This document shows positions 54,775-64,000 of a stretch of DNA of 64,000 nucleotides, one piece after another. Origin of the DNA: Streptomyces ruber (GTDB lineage Bacteria; Actinomycetota; Actinomycetes; Streptomycetales; Streptomycetaceae); contig NZ_BMQK01000001.1 in the NCBI RefSeq assembly GCF_014648075.1, positions 682,001 to 746,000 on the forward strand, written 5' to 3'. Every line of letters starts with the position of its first letter. Within the stretch, counting starts at the first letter, position 1. The notes below the pieces were generated by a model, which was given only the letters and a program-made list of their open reading frames with translations, did no database searches and had not been told where the DNA came from. The position numbers and the translations under genes were made by a program.

Positions 54775-56388
54775 ATGCGCGGTGCCAAGAGCGCCAAGTG
54801 GGTCGCGGGCGCGATAGTCGTCGCCCTGGCCGCCACCGCCTGCGGAGGCGGCAGCGAGGACGGCGGCAACAAGACCGCCGGGCAGCCGGACGGCTACGTC
54901 TCCATCGACGTCGGCGAGCCGCAGAAGCCGCTGGTCCCGGCAGACACCAACGAGTCCCTCGGCGCCTACGTCATCAAGGCGCTCTTCACGGGCCCGGTCT
55001 CGTACGACGCCGAGGGCAACCTCGAGATGGCGAACGCGGAGTCCGTGGAGACCGAGGACTCCAAGACGTGGACCATCAAGCTCAAGCAGGGCTGGAAGTT
55101 CCACGACGGCACCCCGGTCACCGCGAAGACCTACGTCGACGCGTGGAACTGGTACGCGAACATCAAGAACAACCAGCAGAACAGCTTCTGGTTCGCGGAC
55201 ATCGCCGGCTACGAGGACGTGCACCCGGAGTCGGGCGACCCCAAGGGCGACACCATGTCCGGTCTGAAGGTCGTCGACGAGACCACCTTCACCGTCGAGC
55301 TCACCAACCCGGTCCCGTACTGGGAGTACAAGCTCGGCTACTCCACCTTCGCCCCGCTGCCGGAGGCGTTCTACAAGGACCCGAAGGGCTTCGGTCAGAA
55401 GCCGGTCGGCAACGGCCCGTACAAGTTCGAGAAGTGGGACCACAAGAAGCTCATCCAGGTCGCCGCCTGGGACGAGTACCAGGGTGACAACAAGGCCAAG
55501 AACAAGGGCATCCTCTTCAAGAACTACACCACCGTCGAGGCGGCCTACCAGGACCTGCTCTCCGGCAACCTGGACATGATCCGCCAGGTCGGCCCGAAGG
55601 ACCTGCCCAAGTACAAGCAGGACCTCGGCGACCGCGCGGTCGACGCGCCGTACGCGGCCATCCAGGGCATCACCCCGGTCTTCTACAGCAAGCAGTGGAA
55701 GGACATCGACCCCAAGGTCCTGCAGGGCCTGTCGATGGCCATCGACCGCGAGACGATCACCAAGACGGTCCTCAACGGCACCCGTACCCCGGCGAAGAGC
55801 TTCACCCCGCCGCAGGTCAACGGCAACCAGGACCTGGACACGGACGTCTTCACGTACAACCCGGAGAAGGCCAAGCAGCTCATCAAGGAGGGCGGCGGCG
55901 TCCCGGACAACAAGATCTTCATCCAGTTCAACGCCGACGGCGGCCACAAGGAGTGGGTGACCGCGGTCTGCGAGTCGATCCGCAACGCCACCGGCGTGGA
56001 CTGCGTCGGCGACGCCAAGCCGGACTTCCAGACGGACCTCGAGGCGCGCGACAACGACCAGGTGAAGTCGTTCTACCGGGGCGGCTGGGTCGCCGACTAC
56101 CCGCTGAACGTGAACTTCCTGCGTGAGCTGTACTGGTCGAAGGCCGAGGCGAACAACGGCCGCTTCTCCGACGAGGAGATCGACAAGCTGTTCCAGCAGG
56201 GTGACAACGCGGCCACCCTGGAGGAGTCCATCAAGGCGTACCAGGAGGCCGAGAAGGTCGTCCTGGAGAAGATGCCCTCCATCCCGCTGTGGTACTACCG
56301 CATCAACGGCGGCCACTCGGAGAACGTCGACAACGTGAACGTCGACTTCCACGGCGACTTCGTCCTCGACGAGGTCACCGTCAAGTAA
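54775..56388 (+). CDS. Oligopeptide ABC transporter substrate-binding lipoprotein
   Basis: The 537-residue SBP family 5 protein has a signal with lipobox (GAIVVALAATACGGGS). It then shows the family pattern NLEMANAESVETEDSKTWTI and KLKQGWKFHDGTPVTAKTYV, then VGNGPYKFEKWDHKKL and WYYRINGGHSENVD. It captures peptides outside the membrane for the permeases downstream. Codon use is strongly biased, which suggests high expression. AGGAGGAAC precedes the ATG. Its order (SBP, two permeases, two ATPases) is like the second Streptomyces peptide system near bldK rather than bldKABCDE itself. Confidence 0.9.
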   Translation: MRGAKSAKWVAGAIVVALAATACGGGSEDGGNKTAGQPDGYVSIDVGEPQKPLVPADTNESLGAYVIKALFTGPVSYDAEGNLEMANAESVETEDSKTWTIKLKQGWKFHDGTPVTAKTYVDAWNWYANIKNNQQNSFWFADIAGYEDVHPESGDPKGDTMSGLKVVDETTFTVELTNPVPYWEYKLGYSTFAPLPEAFYKDPKGFGQKPVGNGPYKFEKWDHKKLIQVAAWDEYQGDNKAKNKGILFKNYTTVEAAYQDLLSGNLDMIRQVGPKDLPKYKQDLGDRAVDAPYAAIQGITPVFYSKQWKDIDPKVLQGLSMAIDRETITKTVLNGTRTPAKSFTPPQVNGNQDLDTDVFTYNPEKAKQLIKEGGGVPDNKIFIQFNADGGHKEWVTAVCESIRNATGVDCVGDAKPDFQTDLEARDNDQVKSFYRGGWVADYPLNVNFLRELYWSKAEANNGRFSDEEIDKLFQQGDNAATLEESIKAYQEAEKVVLEKMPSIPLWYYRINGGHSENVDNVNVDFHGDFVLDEVTVK

Positions 56389-56416
56389 CCAGGGCTTCGG
56401 GCCATTCGACCGCCTA

Positions 56417-56446
56417 CCCGCCGGCGCGGAGACCCGCGCCGGCGGG
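56417..56446 (+). terminator. Attenuator hairpin between the SBP and permease genes
   Basis: CCCGCCGGCGCGG pairs perfectly with CCGCGCCGGCGGG around a four-base loop (AGAC), 28 bp past the SBP stop. Without a U tract it probably protects the SBP mRNA or attenuates, giving more binding protein than permease. Confidence 0.65.
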
Positions 56447-56524
56447 GGCACGTCCGGGACAGCCGTTCGCCGCATCAGGGGGAGGCTGTCCCGGGGCAGT
56501 ATTCCCCCACGCACGGAGGCAAAC

Positions 56525-57454
56525 ATGGGGCGTTATGTCGCACGGCGACTGCTCCAAATGATCCCGGTCTTCCTCGGGTCAACTCTCCTGATCTTCAGCA
56601 TGATGTACGCCCTCCCCGGTGATCCGGTCCGGGCGCTCTACGGAGAGCAGGCCATCGACCAGGCGCAGATCGCCGAGATCAAGCGCTCGCTCGGTCTCGA
56701 CAAGCCATTCCTGCTCCAGTACTGGGACTACCTCACGGGTCTGTTCCAGGGAGACTTCGGCACCCAGATCGCCAGTCAGCAGCCCGTGGCCGACGTGATC
56801 GCGGACGCCTTCCCGATCACCGCCCGGCTGACCATCTTCGCCTTCCTCTTCACCGTGGTCGTCGGCATCACCCTCGGCGTCGTCGCCGGTCTGCGCCCCG
56901 ACACCCTCGTGGACAAGTCGCTGCTCGCGCTGACGCTGCTGCTGATCTCCGTGCCCTCCTTCGTGCTGGGTTACGCCTTCCAGTACTTCTTCGCCTTCCA
57001 GCTGGGCTGGGTCGACCCCAACGTGAACGACCCGGAGAACTACGGCCAGCTGCTGCTGCCCGCGATCGTCCTCGGCTCGCTCTCCCTCGCGTACGTCGCC
57101 CGCCTCACGCGCACGTCCATCGCGGAGAACCTGCGCGCCGACTACGTTCGCACGGCGGTCGCCAAGGGCCTGCCGCGCCGCCGCATCGTCGGCGTCCACC
57201 TGATGCGCAACTCCCTGATCCCCGTCGTCACCTTCCTCGGCTCCGACCTCGGCGCCCTGATGGGCGGCGCCGTCGTCACCGAGGGCATCTTCAACGTCCG
57301 CGGCGTCGGTTACACGGTGTACGAGGCACTGAGCCGCCGCGAGGGCTCGACCGTGGTGGGCGTCGTGACGCTCATCGTGATCATCTACCTCGTCTGCAGT
57401 CTGCTCGTCGACCTGCTCTACGCGGTCCTGGACCCGAGGATCCGGTATGCCTGA
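56525..57454 (+). CDS. Peptide ABC transporter permease (DppB-like)
   Basis: The 309-residue inner-membrane protein has the DppB/OppB start (MGRYVARRLLQMIPVFLGST), about six helices and the cytoplasmic EAA-type loop EGIFNVRGVGYTVYEA, which contacts the ATPases. ATG 56525 after ACGGAGGC. It overlaps the next permease by 8 bp, so translation is coupled. Confidence 0.9.
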   Translation: MGRYVARRLLQMIPVFLGSTLLIFSMMYALPGDPVRALYGEQAIDQAQIAEIKRSLGLDKPFLLQYWDYLTGLFQGDFGTQIASQQPVADVIADAFPITARLTIFAFLFTVVVGITLGVVAGLRPDTLVDKSLLALTLLLISVPSFVLGYAFQYFFAFQLGWVDPNVNDPENYGQLLLPAIVLGSLSLAYVARLTRTSIAENLRADYVRTAVAKGLPRRRIVGVHLMRNSLIPVVTFLGSDLGALMGGAVVTEGIFNVRGVGYTVYEALSRREGSTVVGVVTLIVIIYLVCSLLVDLLYAVLDPRIRYA

Positions 57455-58397
57455 GGCTCTTGACACCTCCGCCAAGAAACTGCCCGCGGGGGAGCCGGCC
57501 ACCGTGCCGGTGCCCGTGGACGCCAAGGCGGAGAAGACGCGCAGCCTCTGGTCGGACGCCTGGCACGACCTGCGCCGCAGCCCGATGTTCGTCATCTCGG
57601 CGGTGCTGATCGTGCTGCTGCTCGTGATGGCGGCCTTCCCCGGCCTCTTCACGGGGGCCTCGCCGCGCGACGCCGACCTGAGCAACCACTACCTCGGCGC
57701 GCCGAACTGGTCGCACTTCTTCCAGGCGGACTGGCTCGGCTACGACGGCCAGGGCCGCTCCATCTGGGCCCGCATGGTCCACGGAGCCCGCGCCTCGATC
57801 ATCGTCAGCGTCGGCGTGACCGCGCTGGTCACCATCCTCGGCACCCTGGTCGGTGTGCTCGCGGGCTACTTCGGCGGCTGGCTGGACGCGATCCTGTTCC
57901 GCCTCACCGACGTGTTCTCCGGCATCCCGTTCATGCTGGGCGCCATGGTGGTCCTCACCACCTTCGCCGAGCGGACCGTCTGGGTCGTCGTCCTGGCGCT
58001 CGCCTTCCTCGGCTGGACCACGATCGCCCGTGTCGCCCGCGGCTCGGTGATCACCATCAAGCAGGCGGACTACGTCACGGCGGCCAAGGCGCTCGGCGCC
58101 TCGACCAGCCGCATCCTGTTCCGGCACATCCTGCCGAACGCCATCGCCCCGGTGATCGTCGTCGCGACCATCGCGCTCGGCGGCTACATCGCGGCCGAGG
58201 CCACGCTGTCCTACCTCGGAATCGGTCTGGCCGAGCCGACCGTATCCTGGGGAATCGACGTCTCCGCCGGAAAGGACCAGCTGCGCAACGCGCCGCACGT
58301 CCTGATGATGCCCTCGGTCATGGTCTCCATCACGGTGCTGGCGTTCCTCATGTTCGGCGAAGCGGTGCGCAACGCCCTCGACCCGAAGATGCGCTAG
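57447..58397 (+). CDS. Peptide ABC transporter permease (DppC-like)
   Basis: The 316-residue second permease has a cytoplasmic N-terminal stretch (EPATVPVPVDAKAEKTRSLW), six helices and the loop TIKQADYVTAAKALGASTSR. It pairs with the DppB-like subunit to form the channel. ATG 57447 within the end of the previous gene. Confidence 0.9.
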   Translation: MPEALDTSAKKLPAGEPATVPVPVDAKAEKTRSLWSDAWHDLRRSPMFVISAVLIVLLLVMAAFPGLFTGASPRDADLSNHYLGAPNWSHFFQADWLGYDGQGRSIWARMVHGARASIIVSVGVTALVTILGTLVGVLAGYFGGWLDAILFRLTDVFSGIPFMLGAMVVLTTFAERTVWVVVLALAFLGWTTIARVARGSVITIKQADYVTAAKALGASTSRILFRHILPNAIAPVIVVATIALGGYIAAEATLSYLGIGLAEPTVSWGIDVSAGKDQLRNAPHVLMMPSVMVSITVLAFLMFGEAVRNALDPKMR

Positions 58398-58408
58398 GAG
58401 GGCGTACC

Positions 58409-59459
58409 TTGACCATCATCGACAACACCTCGGCCGTCCCGGCGCCCCGGGCGGACGACGGCAACTCCGCCCCGCTGCTGGAAGTCCGCGACCTGCACGT
58501 CGAGTTCCACACCCGCGACGGCGTCGCCCGGGCCGTCAACGGCGTGAACTACACCGTCGACGCCGGTGAGACGCTGGCCGTCCTCGGCGAGTCCGGCTCG
58601 GGCAAGTCCGTGACCGCCCAGGCGATCATGGGCATCCTCGACATGCCGCCCGGCAGGATCCCGCAGGGCGAGATCCTCTTCCGCGGCCAGGACATGCTCA
58701 AGATGTCCGCCGAGGACCGGCGGAAGATCCGCGGCTCGAAGATCGCCATGATCTTCCAGGACGCGCTCTCCTCGCTCAACCCGGTGCTCACCGTCGGCTA
58801 CCAGCTCGGCGAGATGTTCCGCGTGCACGAGGGCCTCTCCAAGAAGGAGGCCAAGGCCAAGGCCATCGAGCTGATGGACCAGGTCAAGATCCCGGCCGCC
58901 GCCGCGCGGGTCAACGACTACCCGCACCAGTTCTCCGGCGGTATGCGCCAGCGCATCATGATCGCCATGGCGCTCGCCCTGGAGCCGGACCTGATCATCG
59001 CCGACGAGCCGACCACGGCCCTCGACGTGACGGTGCAGGCCCAGGTGATGGACCTGCTCGCGGAGCTCCAGCGCGAGTACCACATGGGCCTGATCCTCAT
59101 CACGCACGACCTCGGCGTGGTCGCCGACGTCGCGGACAAGATCGCCGTGATGTACGCGGGCCGGATCGTGGAGACCGCCCCCGTGCACGAGCTGTACAAG
59201 CGGCCCGCGCACCCCTACACGCGGGGCCTGCTGGACTCCATCCCGCGCCTGGACCAGAAGGGCCAGGAGCTCTACGCGATCCAGGGCCTGCCGCCCAACC
59301 TGCTGAAGATCCCGACGGGCTGCGCCTTCAACCCGCGCTGCCCCAAGGCGCAGGACATCTGCCGCACGGACACGCCGCCGCTGTACGACGTCACGGAGCG
59401 GGACGGCGGCGCACTGCCCGGCCGCAGGAGCGCGTGCCACTTCTGGAAGGAGCAGATCC

Positions 59460-59467
<8 letters not shown>
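58409..59467 (+). CDS. Peptide ABC transporter ATPase (DppD-like)
   Basis: The 352-residue ATPase has Walker A GESGSGKSVTAQAI, the signature FSGGMRQRI, Walker B LIIADEPTTALDVTV and the switch His in LILITHDLG. A C-terminal cysteine motif (CAFNPRCPKAQDIC) typical of OppD/DppD binds a cluster or peptide part. It powers the permease pair. TTG start at 58409 after AGGAGGGCG. Overlaps the next gene by 8 bp. Confidence 0.9.
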
Positions 59468-60617
<1,150 letters not shown>

Positions 60618-60653
60618 CGTCCACGCTGCCCGCTGTCCACGCGGTGGACGCCA

Positions 60654-60692
60654 CGGTTCCCGGCACCTGTTCAGGTCAGGTGCCGGGAACCG
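60654..60692. terminator. Bidirectional terminator between the two ABC operons
   Basis: CGGTTCCCGGCACCTG (60654-60669) pairs perfectly with CAGGTGCCGGGAACCG (60677-60692) around a seven-base loop, in the 100-bp gap where the + and - operons converge. Confidence 0.8.
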
Positions 60693-60716
60693 GCGTATGC
60701 GGAGCCGTACGGGCTC

Positions 60717-61706
60717 TCAGGTGGCCACCCGGGCCCGCGCCCAGTGACAGGCCACCTGCGCCTCCCCGCCGCCGTCCAGCACTTCCAGGTCCTCCGTGCG
60801 GCACCGCTCGGCGACGCCCGCCCGTTCCGCCTCGCCGCCGGCCAGGACCTGGCAGCGGGCCCGGAAACGGCAGCCGGAGGGGATGCGGGACGGGTCCGGG
60901 GGCTCGCCGGCCAGCACGACGGGGTCGCCCGGCGCGTCCGGGAGGACCGACAGCAGGGCCTGGGTGTACGGGTGCCGGGGCGCCGTCAGGACCTGCTCGA
61001 CGCCGCCGGTCTCCACGATCCGGCCCAGGTACATCACCGCGACCCGGTCGGCGATGTTCCACGCGAGGCCCAGGTCGTGGGTGACCACGAGGGCGGCCAG
61101 GCCGAGCTCGTCGCGCAGCCGCAGCAGCAGGGCCAGGATCTCGCCGCGCACGGAGGCGTCCAGCGAGGCCACCGGCTCGTCGGCGACGAGGAGCTCGGGC
61201 TCCAGGACGAGCGCGCCCGCGATCACCACGCGCTGGCGCTGCCCGCCGGACAGCTCGTGCGGGTAGCGCAGGAAGAACCGCTCGGGCGGCCTGAGCCCCG
61301 CCCGGGCCAGGGCGTCCGTGACCGCCGCCCGCTCGTCCCCGGCGTACCCGTGGATGCGCAGCCCCTCGGCCACCGCGTCGTACACGGTGTGCCGCGGGTT
61401 CAGCGACCCGCTCGGGTCCTGGAGGACCAGCTGGGCGCGTCTGCGGTACGCCTTCAGGGCCCGGGAGGAGTACTCCAGCGGCTTTCCGGCGAAGCGGACG
61501 GCGCCGGCGGCCGGTGGCACCAGCCCGAGCAGCGCGCGGGCCAGCGTCGTCTTGCCGCAGCCCGACTCACCGACCAGCGCCACGATCTCCCCGGGCCGGA
61601 CGTCCAGCTCGACCCCGTCCACGGCCCGCACCGGCGCCCCGCCGTGCCGCCCGGGGAAGGTGACGTGCAGCCCCTGCGCGCTGAGCAGGGGCGGTGGTGT
61701 GGTCAT
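60717..61706 (-). CDS. ABC transporter ATPase (OppF/DppF-like)
   Basis: The 329-residue ATPase has Walker A ESGCGKTTLARALLG, signature LSGGQRQRVV, Walker B LLVADEPVASLDASV, VTHDLGLAWNIADRV and the C-terminal CRFRARCQVLAG cysteines. It is the last gene of a second peptide/nickel-type uptake operon on the minus strand. The ATG overlaps the mini-ORF stop by ATGA. It is less like the DppF at 59460 than a recent duplicate would be. Confidence 0.9.
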   Translation of the reverse strand: MTTPPPLLSAQGLHVTFPGRHGGAPVRAVDGVELDVRPGEIVALVGESGCGKTTLARALLGLVPPAAGAVRFAGKPLEYSSRALKAYRRRAQLVLQDPSGSLNPRHTVYDAVAEGLRIHGYAGDERAAVTDALARAGLRPPERFFLRYPHELSGGQRQRVVIAGALVLEPELLVADEPVASLDASVRGEILALLLRLRDELGLAALVVTHDLGLAWNIADRVAVMYLGRIVETGGVEQVLTAPRHPYTQALLSVLPDAPGDPVVLAGEPPDPSRIPSGCRFRARCQVLAGGEAERAGVAERCRTEDLEVLDGGGEAQVACHWARARVAT

Positions 61707-61900
61707 ACGGCACTCCTCGCGTCCTCGCTGTGCCCGGCGGGCACGTGCGCGCACGCGACCCGTCGTCCGGATGCCGCGTCCCGCAGCCGGACGTGTCGCG
61801 TGTCGTGGCCGTCGCCGGTCCGTGCGGCGGCGTCGTCGTTCCGTCGTTCGGGGGCGGGGTGCGACTGCCGTGCGCCGAGCAGGGGCGGTGGTGGGGTCAT
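61703..61900 (-). pseudogene. 65-codon chimera mini-ORF bridging the two ATPase genes
   Basis: ATG 61898-61900 overlaps the OppD-like stop by ATGA, and its own stop overlaps the OppF-like ATG by ATGA. Its start MTPPPPLLGARQ resembles the OppF-like start MTTPPPLLSAQG, and its end VRLRDAASGRRVACAHVP, then GHSEDARSAV, resembles the OppD-like end IGLREAAPGHRAACVHVP, then GDTKDARSTP. It is therefore a diverged tandem duplication of about 194 bp across the gene junction. No ATPase motif is left. Confidence 0.75.
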
Positions 61901-62904
61901 GGGGTGCTCCTCGCGTCCTTCGTGTCCCCGCTCGCCGGCGTGGCCGCACCGGGTTCCTCCGGCACGTGCACGCACGCCGCCCGGTGTCCCGGTGCCGCCT
62001 CCCGCAGCCCGATGGCCACCGTGTCGCAGCCGTCCACGGACACCGGGCAGCGCGGATGGAAGGCGCAGCCGGAGGGGACCGCGGCCGGGTCGGGAGGGTC
62101 GCCGGGGAGGCCGCGCGGGGCGAAGCGGGAGGCCGAGTCACCGATGCGCGGGAACGCGGCGGACAGGGCCGCCGCGTAGGGGTGCCGGGCGTTCTCGTGG
62201 ACCTCTCGGGCGGGGCCCTCCTCGACCACCCGGCCCGCGTACATCACCGCGAGCCGGTCGCAGAGGTCGGCGAGGACCGACAGGTCGTGGCTGATCATCA
62301 TCAGGCCGACGTCCTGCTCGGCGACCAGCTGCTCGATCAGGCGCAGGATCTGGGCCTGGATCATCACGTCCAGGGCCGTGGTCGGCTCGTCGGCGACGAT
62401 CAGCCGCGGGTCGCAGGCGAGCGCCATGGCGATCATGACGCGCTGGCGCTGCCCGCCGGACAGCTCGTGCGGGTACGCCGACGCGCGCGCCGCCGGGAGG
62501 CCCACGTGCTCCAGCAGTTCGCCGGTGCGTCTGCGCGCCCCGGCGGCGGTCTCCCCGCGGTGCAGCAGGATCGGTTCGGCGATCTGGTCGCCGATCCGGT
62601 GCACGGGGTTCAGGGAGTGCATCGCGCCCTGGAAGACGATGGAGGCGCCGGCCCAGCGCACCGCCCGCAGCCGCCCCCACCGCATCGTGAGGACGTCCTC
62701 CCCGTCCAGCAGGATCCTCCCGGTGACCTTCGTGCCGGCCGGCAGCAGCCGCAGCAGCGCGAGCGCCAGCGTCGACTTGCCGCAGCCCGACTCGCCCGCG
62801 ACGCCGAGCTTCTGCCCGGCGTCGAGGCGCAGGTCCACGCCCCGTACCGCGGCCGCCCCGCCCGGGTAGGTCACCGTCAGGTCCGTCACGTCCAGCAGGG
62901 TCAC
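61897..62904 (-). CDS. ABC transporter ATPase (OppD/DppD-like)
   Basis: The 335-residue ATPase has Walker A GESGCGKSTLALALL, signature LSGGQRQRVM, Walker B LIVADEPTTALDVMI, MISHDLSVLADLCDRL and the C-terminal CAFHPRCPVSVDGC. The GTG start overlaps the permease stop by GTGA; its stop overlaps the mini-ORF by ATGA. Confidence 0.9.
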   Translation of the reverse strand: MTLLDVTDLTVTYPGGAAAVRGVDLRLDAGQKLGVAGESGCGKSTLALALLRLLPAGTKVTGRILLDGEDVLTMRWGRLRAVRWAGASIVFQGAMHSLNPVHRIGDQIAEPILLHRGETAAGARRRTGELLEHVGLPAARASAYPHELSGGQRQRVMIAMALACDPRLIVADEPTTALDVMIQAQILRLIEQLVAEQDVGLMMISHDLSVLADLCDRLAVMYAGRVVEEGPAREVHENARHPYAAALSAAFPRIGDSASRFAPRGLPGDPPDPAAVPSGCAFHPRCPVSVDGCDTVAIGLREAAPGHRAACVHVPEEPGAATPASGDTKDARSTP

Positions 62905-63818
62905 CGGGCCACCCCCAGCCTGGGGTTGAGGACGGACTCCACCGCGCGTCCGCACAGGGTGAACGCCAGGGCGACCCCGGCGATGGCGATGCCCGGCGGC
63001 ACCAGGTACCACCAGTCCCCGGCGCTCACCGCACCCGCCTCCCGCGCGTCCTGGAGCATGCCGCCCCACGACACCACCGTCGGGTCGCCGACGCCGAGGA
63101 AGGCCAGCGTGGCCTCGGTGAGGATCGAGGCGGAGACCATCAGGGTGGTCTGCGCCAGCACGAGGGGCATCACGTTGGGCAGCACGTGCCGGGTCATGAT
63201 GTGGCCGTGACCGCCGCCGAGCGCCTTGGCGCGCTCGATGTACGGCCGCGACTCCACCGCGAGTGTCTGCGCCCGCACCAGCCGGGCCGTGGTCGGCCAC
63301 GAGGTGACGCCGATCGCCAGGATCACCGTGCCCAGCGAGCGGGGCATGACGGCGGCGAGCGCGACGGCGAGCACCAGCGCCGGCATCACCAGGAACCAGT
63401 CCGTGACCCGCATGATCACCGTCGCGTACGCGCCCTTGAAGTGCCCGGCGGTGATGCCGACCAGCGCGCCGATCACCACGGACAGCGCCGCCGCCAGCAG
63501 CCCCACGAGCAGCGAGACCCGCGAACCCCACACCAGCAGCCCCAGCAGGTCGCGCCCGAACCGGTCGGTGCCGAGCGGGAACTCCGCGGTCGGCCCCTCC
63601 AGCGGCCGGCCCGGCGCGTCGGTCACCCCGGCCACGTCGGAGCCGACGGTGAGGGGCGCGGTCAGGGCGACCAGCGCGAACAGGGCGAGCCCGGCCAGGC
63701 CCACCAGGCCGGCGCGGTGGGCGCGGTACTGCCGCCAGAACCGCGACGCGGCCCGGCGGCGGCGCTGCCGGACGAGCGCCCGTACGGACGGCGGAGCGGC
63801 TCCGGTCGTGTCGGTCAT
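62901..63818 (-). CDS. ABC transporter permease (DppC-like)
   Basis: The 305-residue permease has an Arg-rich cytoplasmic N-terminus, helices such as LVGLAGLALFALVALTAPL, the DppC pattern FPLGTDRFGRDLLGLLVWGS and the loop SRPYIERAKALGGGHGHIMT. The ATG overlaps the upstream permease stop by ATGA. It is one of two membrane subunits of the minus-strand operon. Confidence 0.9.
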   Translation of the reverse strand: MTDTTGAAPPSVRALVRQRRRRAASRFWRQYRAHRAGLVGLAGLALFALVALTAPLTVGSDVAGVTDAPGRPLEGPTAEFPLGTDRFGRDLLGLLVWGSRVSLLVGLLAAALSVVIGALVGITAGHFKGAYATVIMRVTDWFLVMPALVLAVALAAVMPRSLGTVILAIGVTSWPTTARLVRAQTLAVESRPYIERAKALGGGHGHIMTRHVLPNVMPLVLAQTTLMVSASILTEATLAFLGVGDPTVVSWGGMLQDAREAGAVSAGDWWYLVPPGIAIAGVALAFTLCGRAVESVLNPRLGVAR

Positions 63819-64000
63819 CGGCCCACCCGCGGGTCGAGCAGCGGATAGACCAGATCGGCCAGCGTGTTCATCACGATCACCGCCGAGGCGAAGAAGAGGA
63901 ACAGCCCCTGCACCAGGGGCAGGTCGGGCACGCTCAGGGCCTGGTAGAACAGGCCGCCGAGCCCCGGCCAGGAGAAGACGGTCTCGACGAGGATCACGCC
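63815..64000 (-). CDS. ABC transporter permease (DppB-like), cut by the right edge
   Basis: Only the C-terminal 61 residues are inside: VETVFSWPGLGGLFYQALSV (the EAA-type loop), then FASAVIVMNTLADLVYPLLD. Its stop overlaps the DppC-like start. The start and probably the binding-protein gene lie to the right. Confidence 0.85.
   Translation of the reverse strand, partial: GVILVETVFSWPGLGGLFYQALSVPDLPLVQGLFLFFASAVIVMNTLADLVYPLLDPRVGR

Overview
The window looks like a Streptomyces chromosome (or a very close actinomycete). The DNA is GC-rich with strong third-position GC bias. GTG and TTG starts are frequent, and there is a WhiB-family regulator. The order fumarase - whiB - glpX - xseBA - ispH - ppgK - ychF, and further right sdhAB - typA - peptide ABC transporters, is typical core Streptomyces content. 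All functional calls are made by reading the sequence; no database search was run.

Layout. (1) 1-1650: a YrdC-like gene cut by the left edge, translationally coupled to an isopropylmalate/homocitrate synthase-like gene. (2) 2034-4972: a decayed integrated element. The last 76 bp of the fumarase gene occur twice as a direct repeat (73/76 identical), each with its own terminator hairpin. Between the copies lie a serine-recombinase fragment, two oppositely oriented relics of one IS5-type transposase, a MarR-like gene and a DUF6584-type gene. (3) 4900-15762: core metabolism and housekeeping: class I fumarase, DUF1707, WhiB, GlpX, DUF4245, exonuclease VII, IspH, polyphosphate glucokinase, DUF6542, YchF. 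(4) 16096-33790: an accessory island. It holds a VapBC-like pair, a SWIM / SNF2 helicase / pRiA4b-ORF3-like block, a gene with no known function, a CcbP-like gene, a frameshifted Uma2 gene, a second broken VapC copy, an FxsC-FxsT cluster (TIR-like protein plus ParA/TIR/NB-ARC/TPR protein) with a small third gene, and a divergent SLATT-type membrane protein with a SLOG-type protein. (5) 34022-43251: lipoprotein, PLP enzyme, septum-formation-domain protein, GntR regulator, SPOR, Nudix, RsbW-like ATPase and a large PAS-PAS-GAF-SpoIIE-HATPase phosphatase. (6) 43248-48926: a TPM-less membrane/coiled-coil protein and a succinate dehydrogenase/fumarate reductase operon. (7) 49311-64000: a solute-binding lipoprotein, TypA, a complete dipeptide/oligopeptide ABC operon on +, and a converging second ABC operon on - that leaves the right edge.

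How it fits together. Fumarase and the Sdh/Frd complex are neighbouring TCA steps. GlpX and PpgK are sugar-phosphate enzymes. The right third is devoted to peptide/nickel-type ABC uptake. The island in (4) looks like a defence/conflict cluster: nucleotide-sensing SLOG with a membrane SLATT effector, NLR-like FxsT with a TIR domain, toxin-antitoxin and helicase modules. Its fxsT carries a rare TTA codon, so expression is probably bldA-dependent.

The most unusual observations are the orphan FxsC-FxsT-small-protein cluster facing SLATT-SLOG, the fumarase-targeted element relic, and three separate gene junctions where a short tandem duplication has created a mini-ORF overlapping both neighbours by ATGA.
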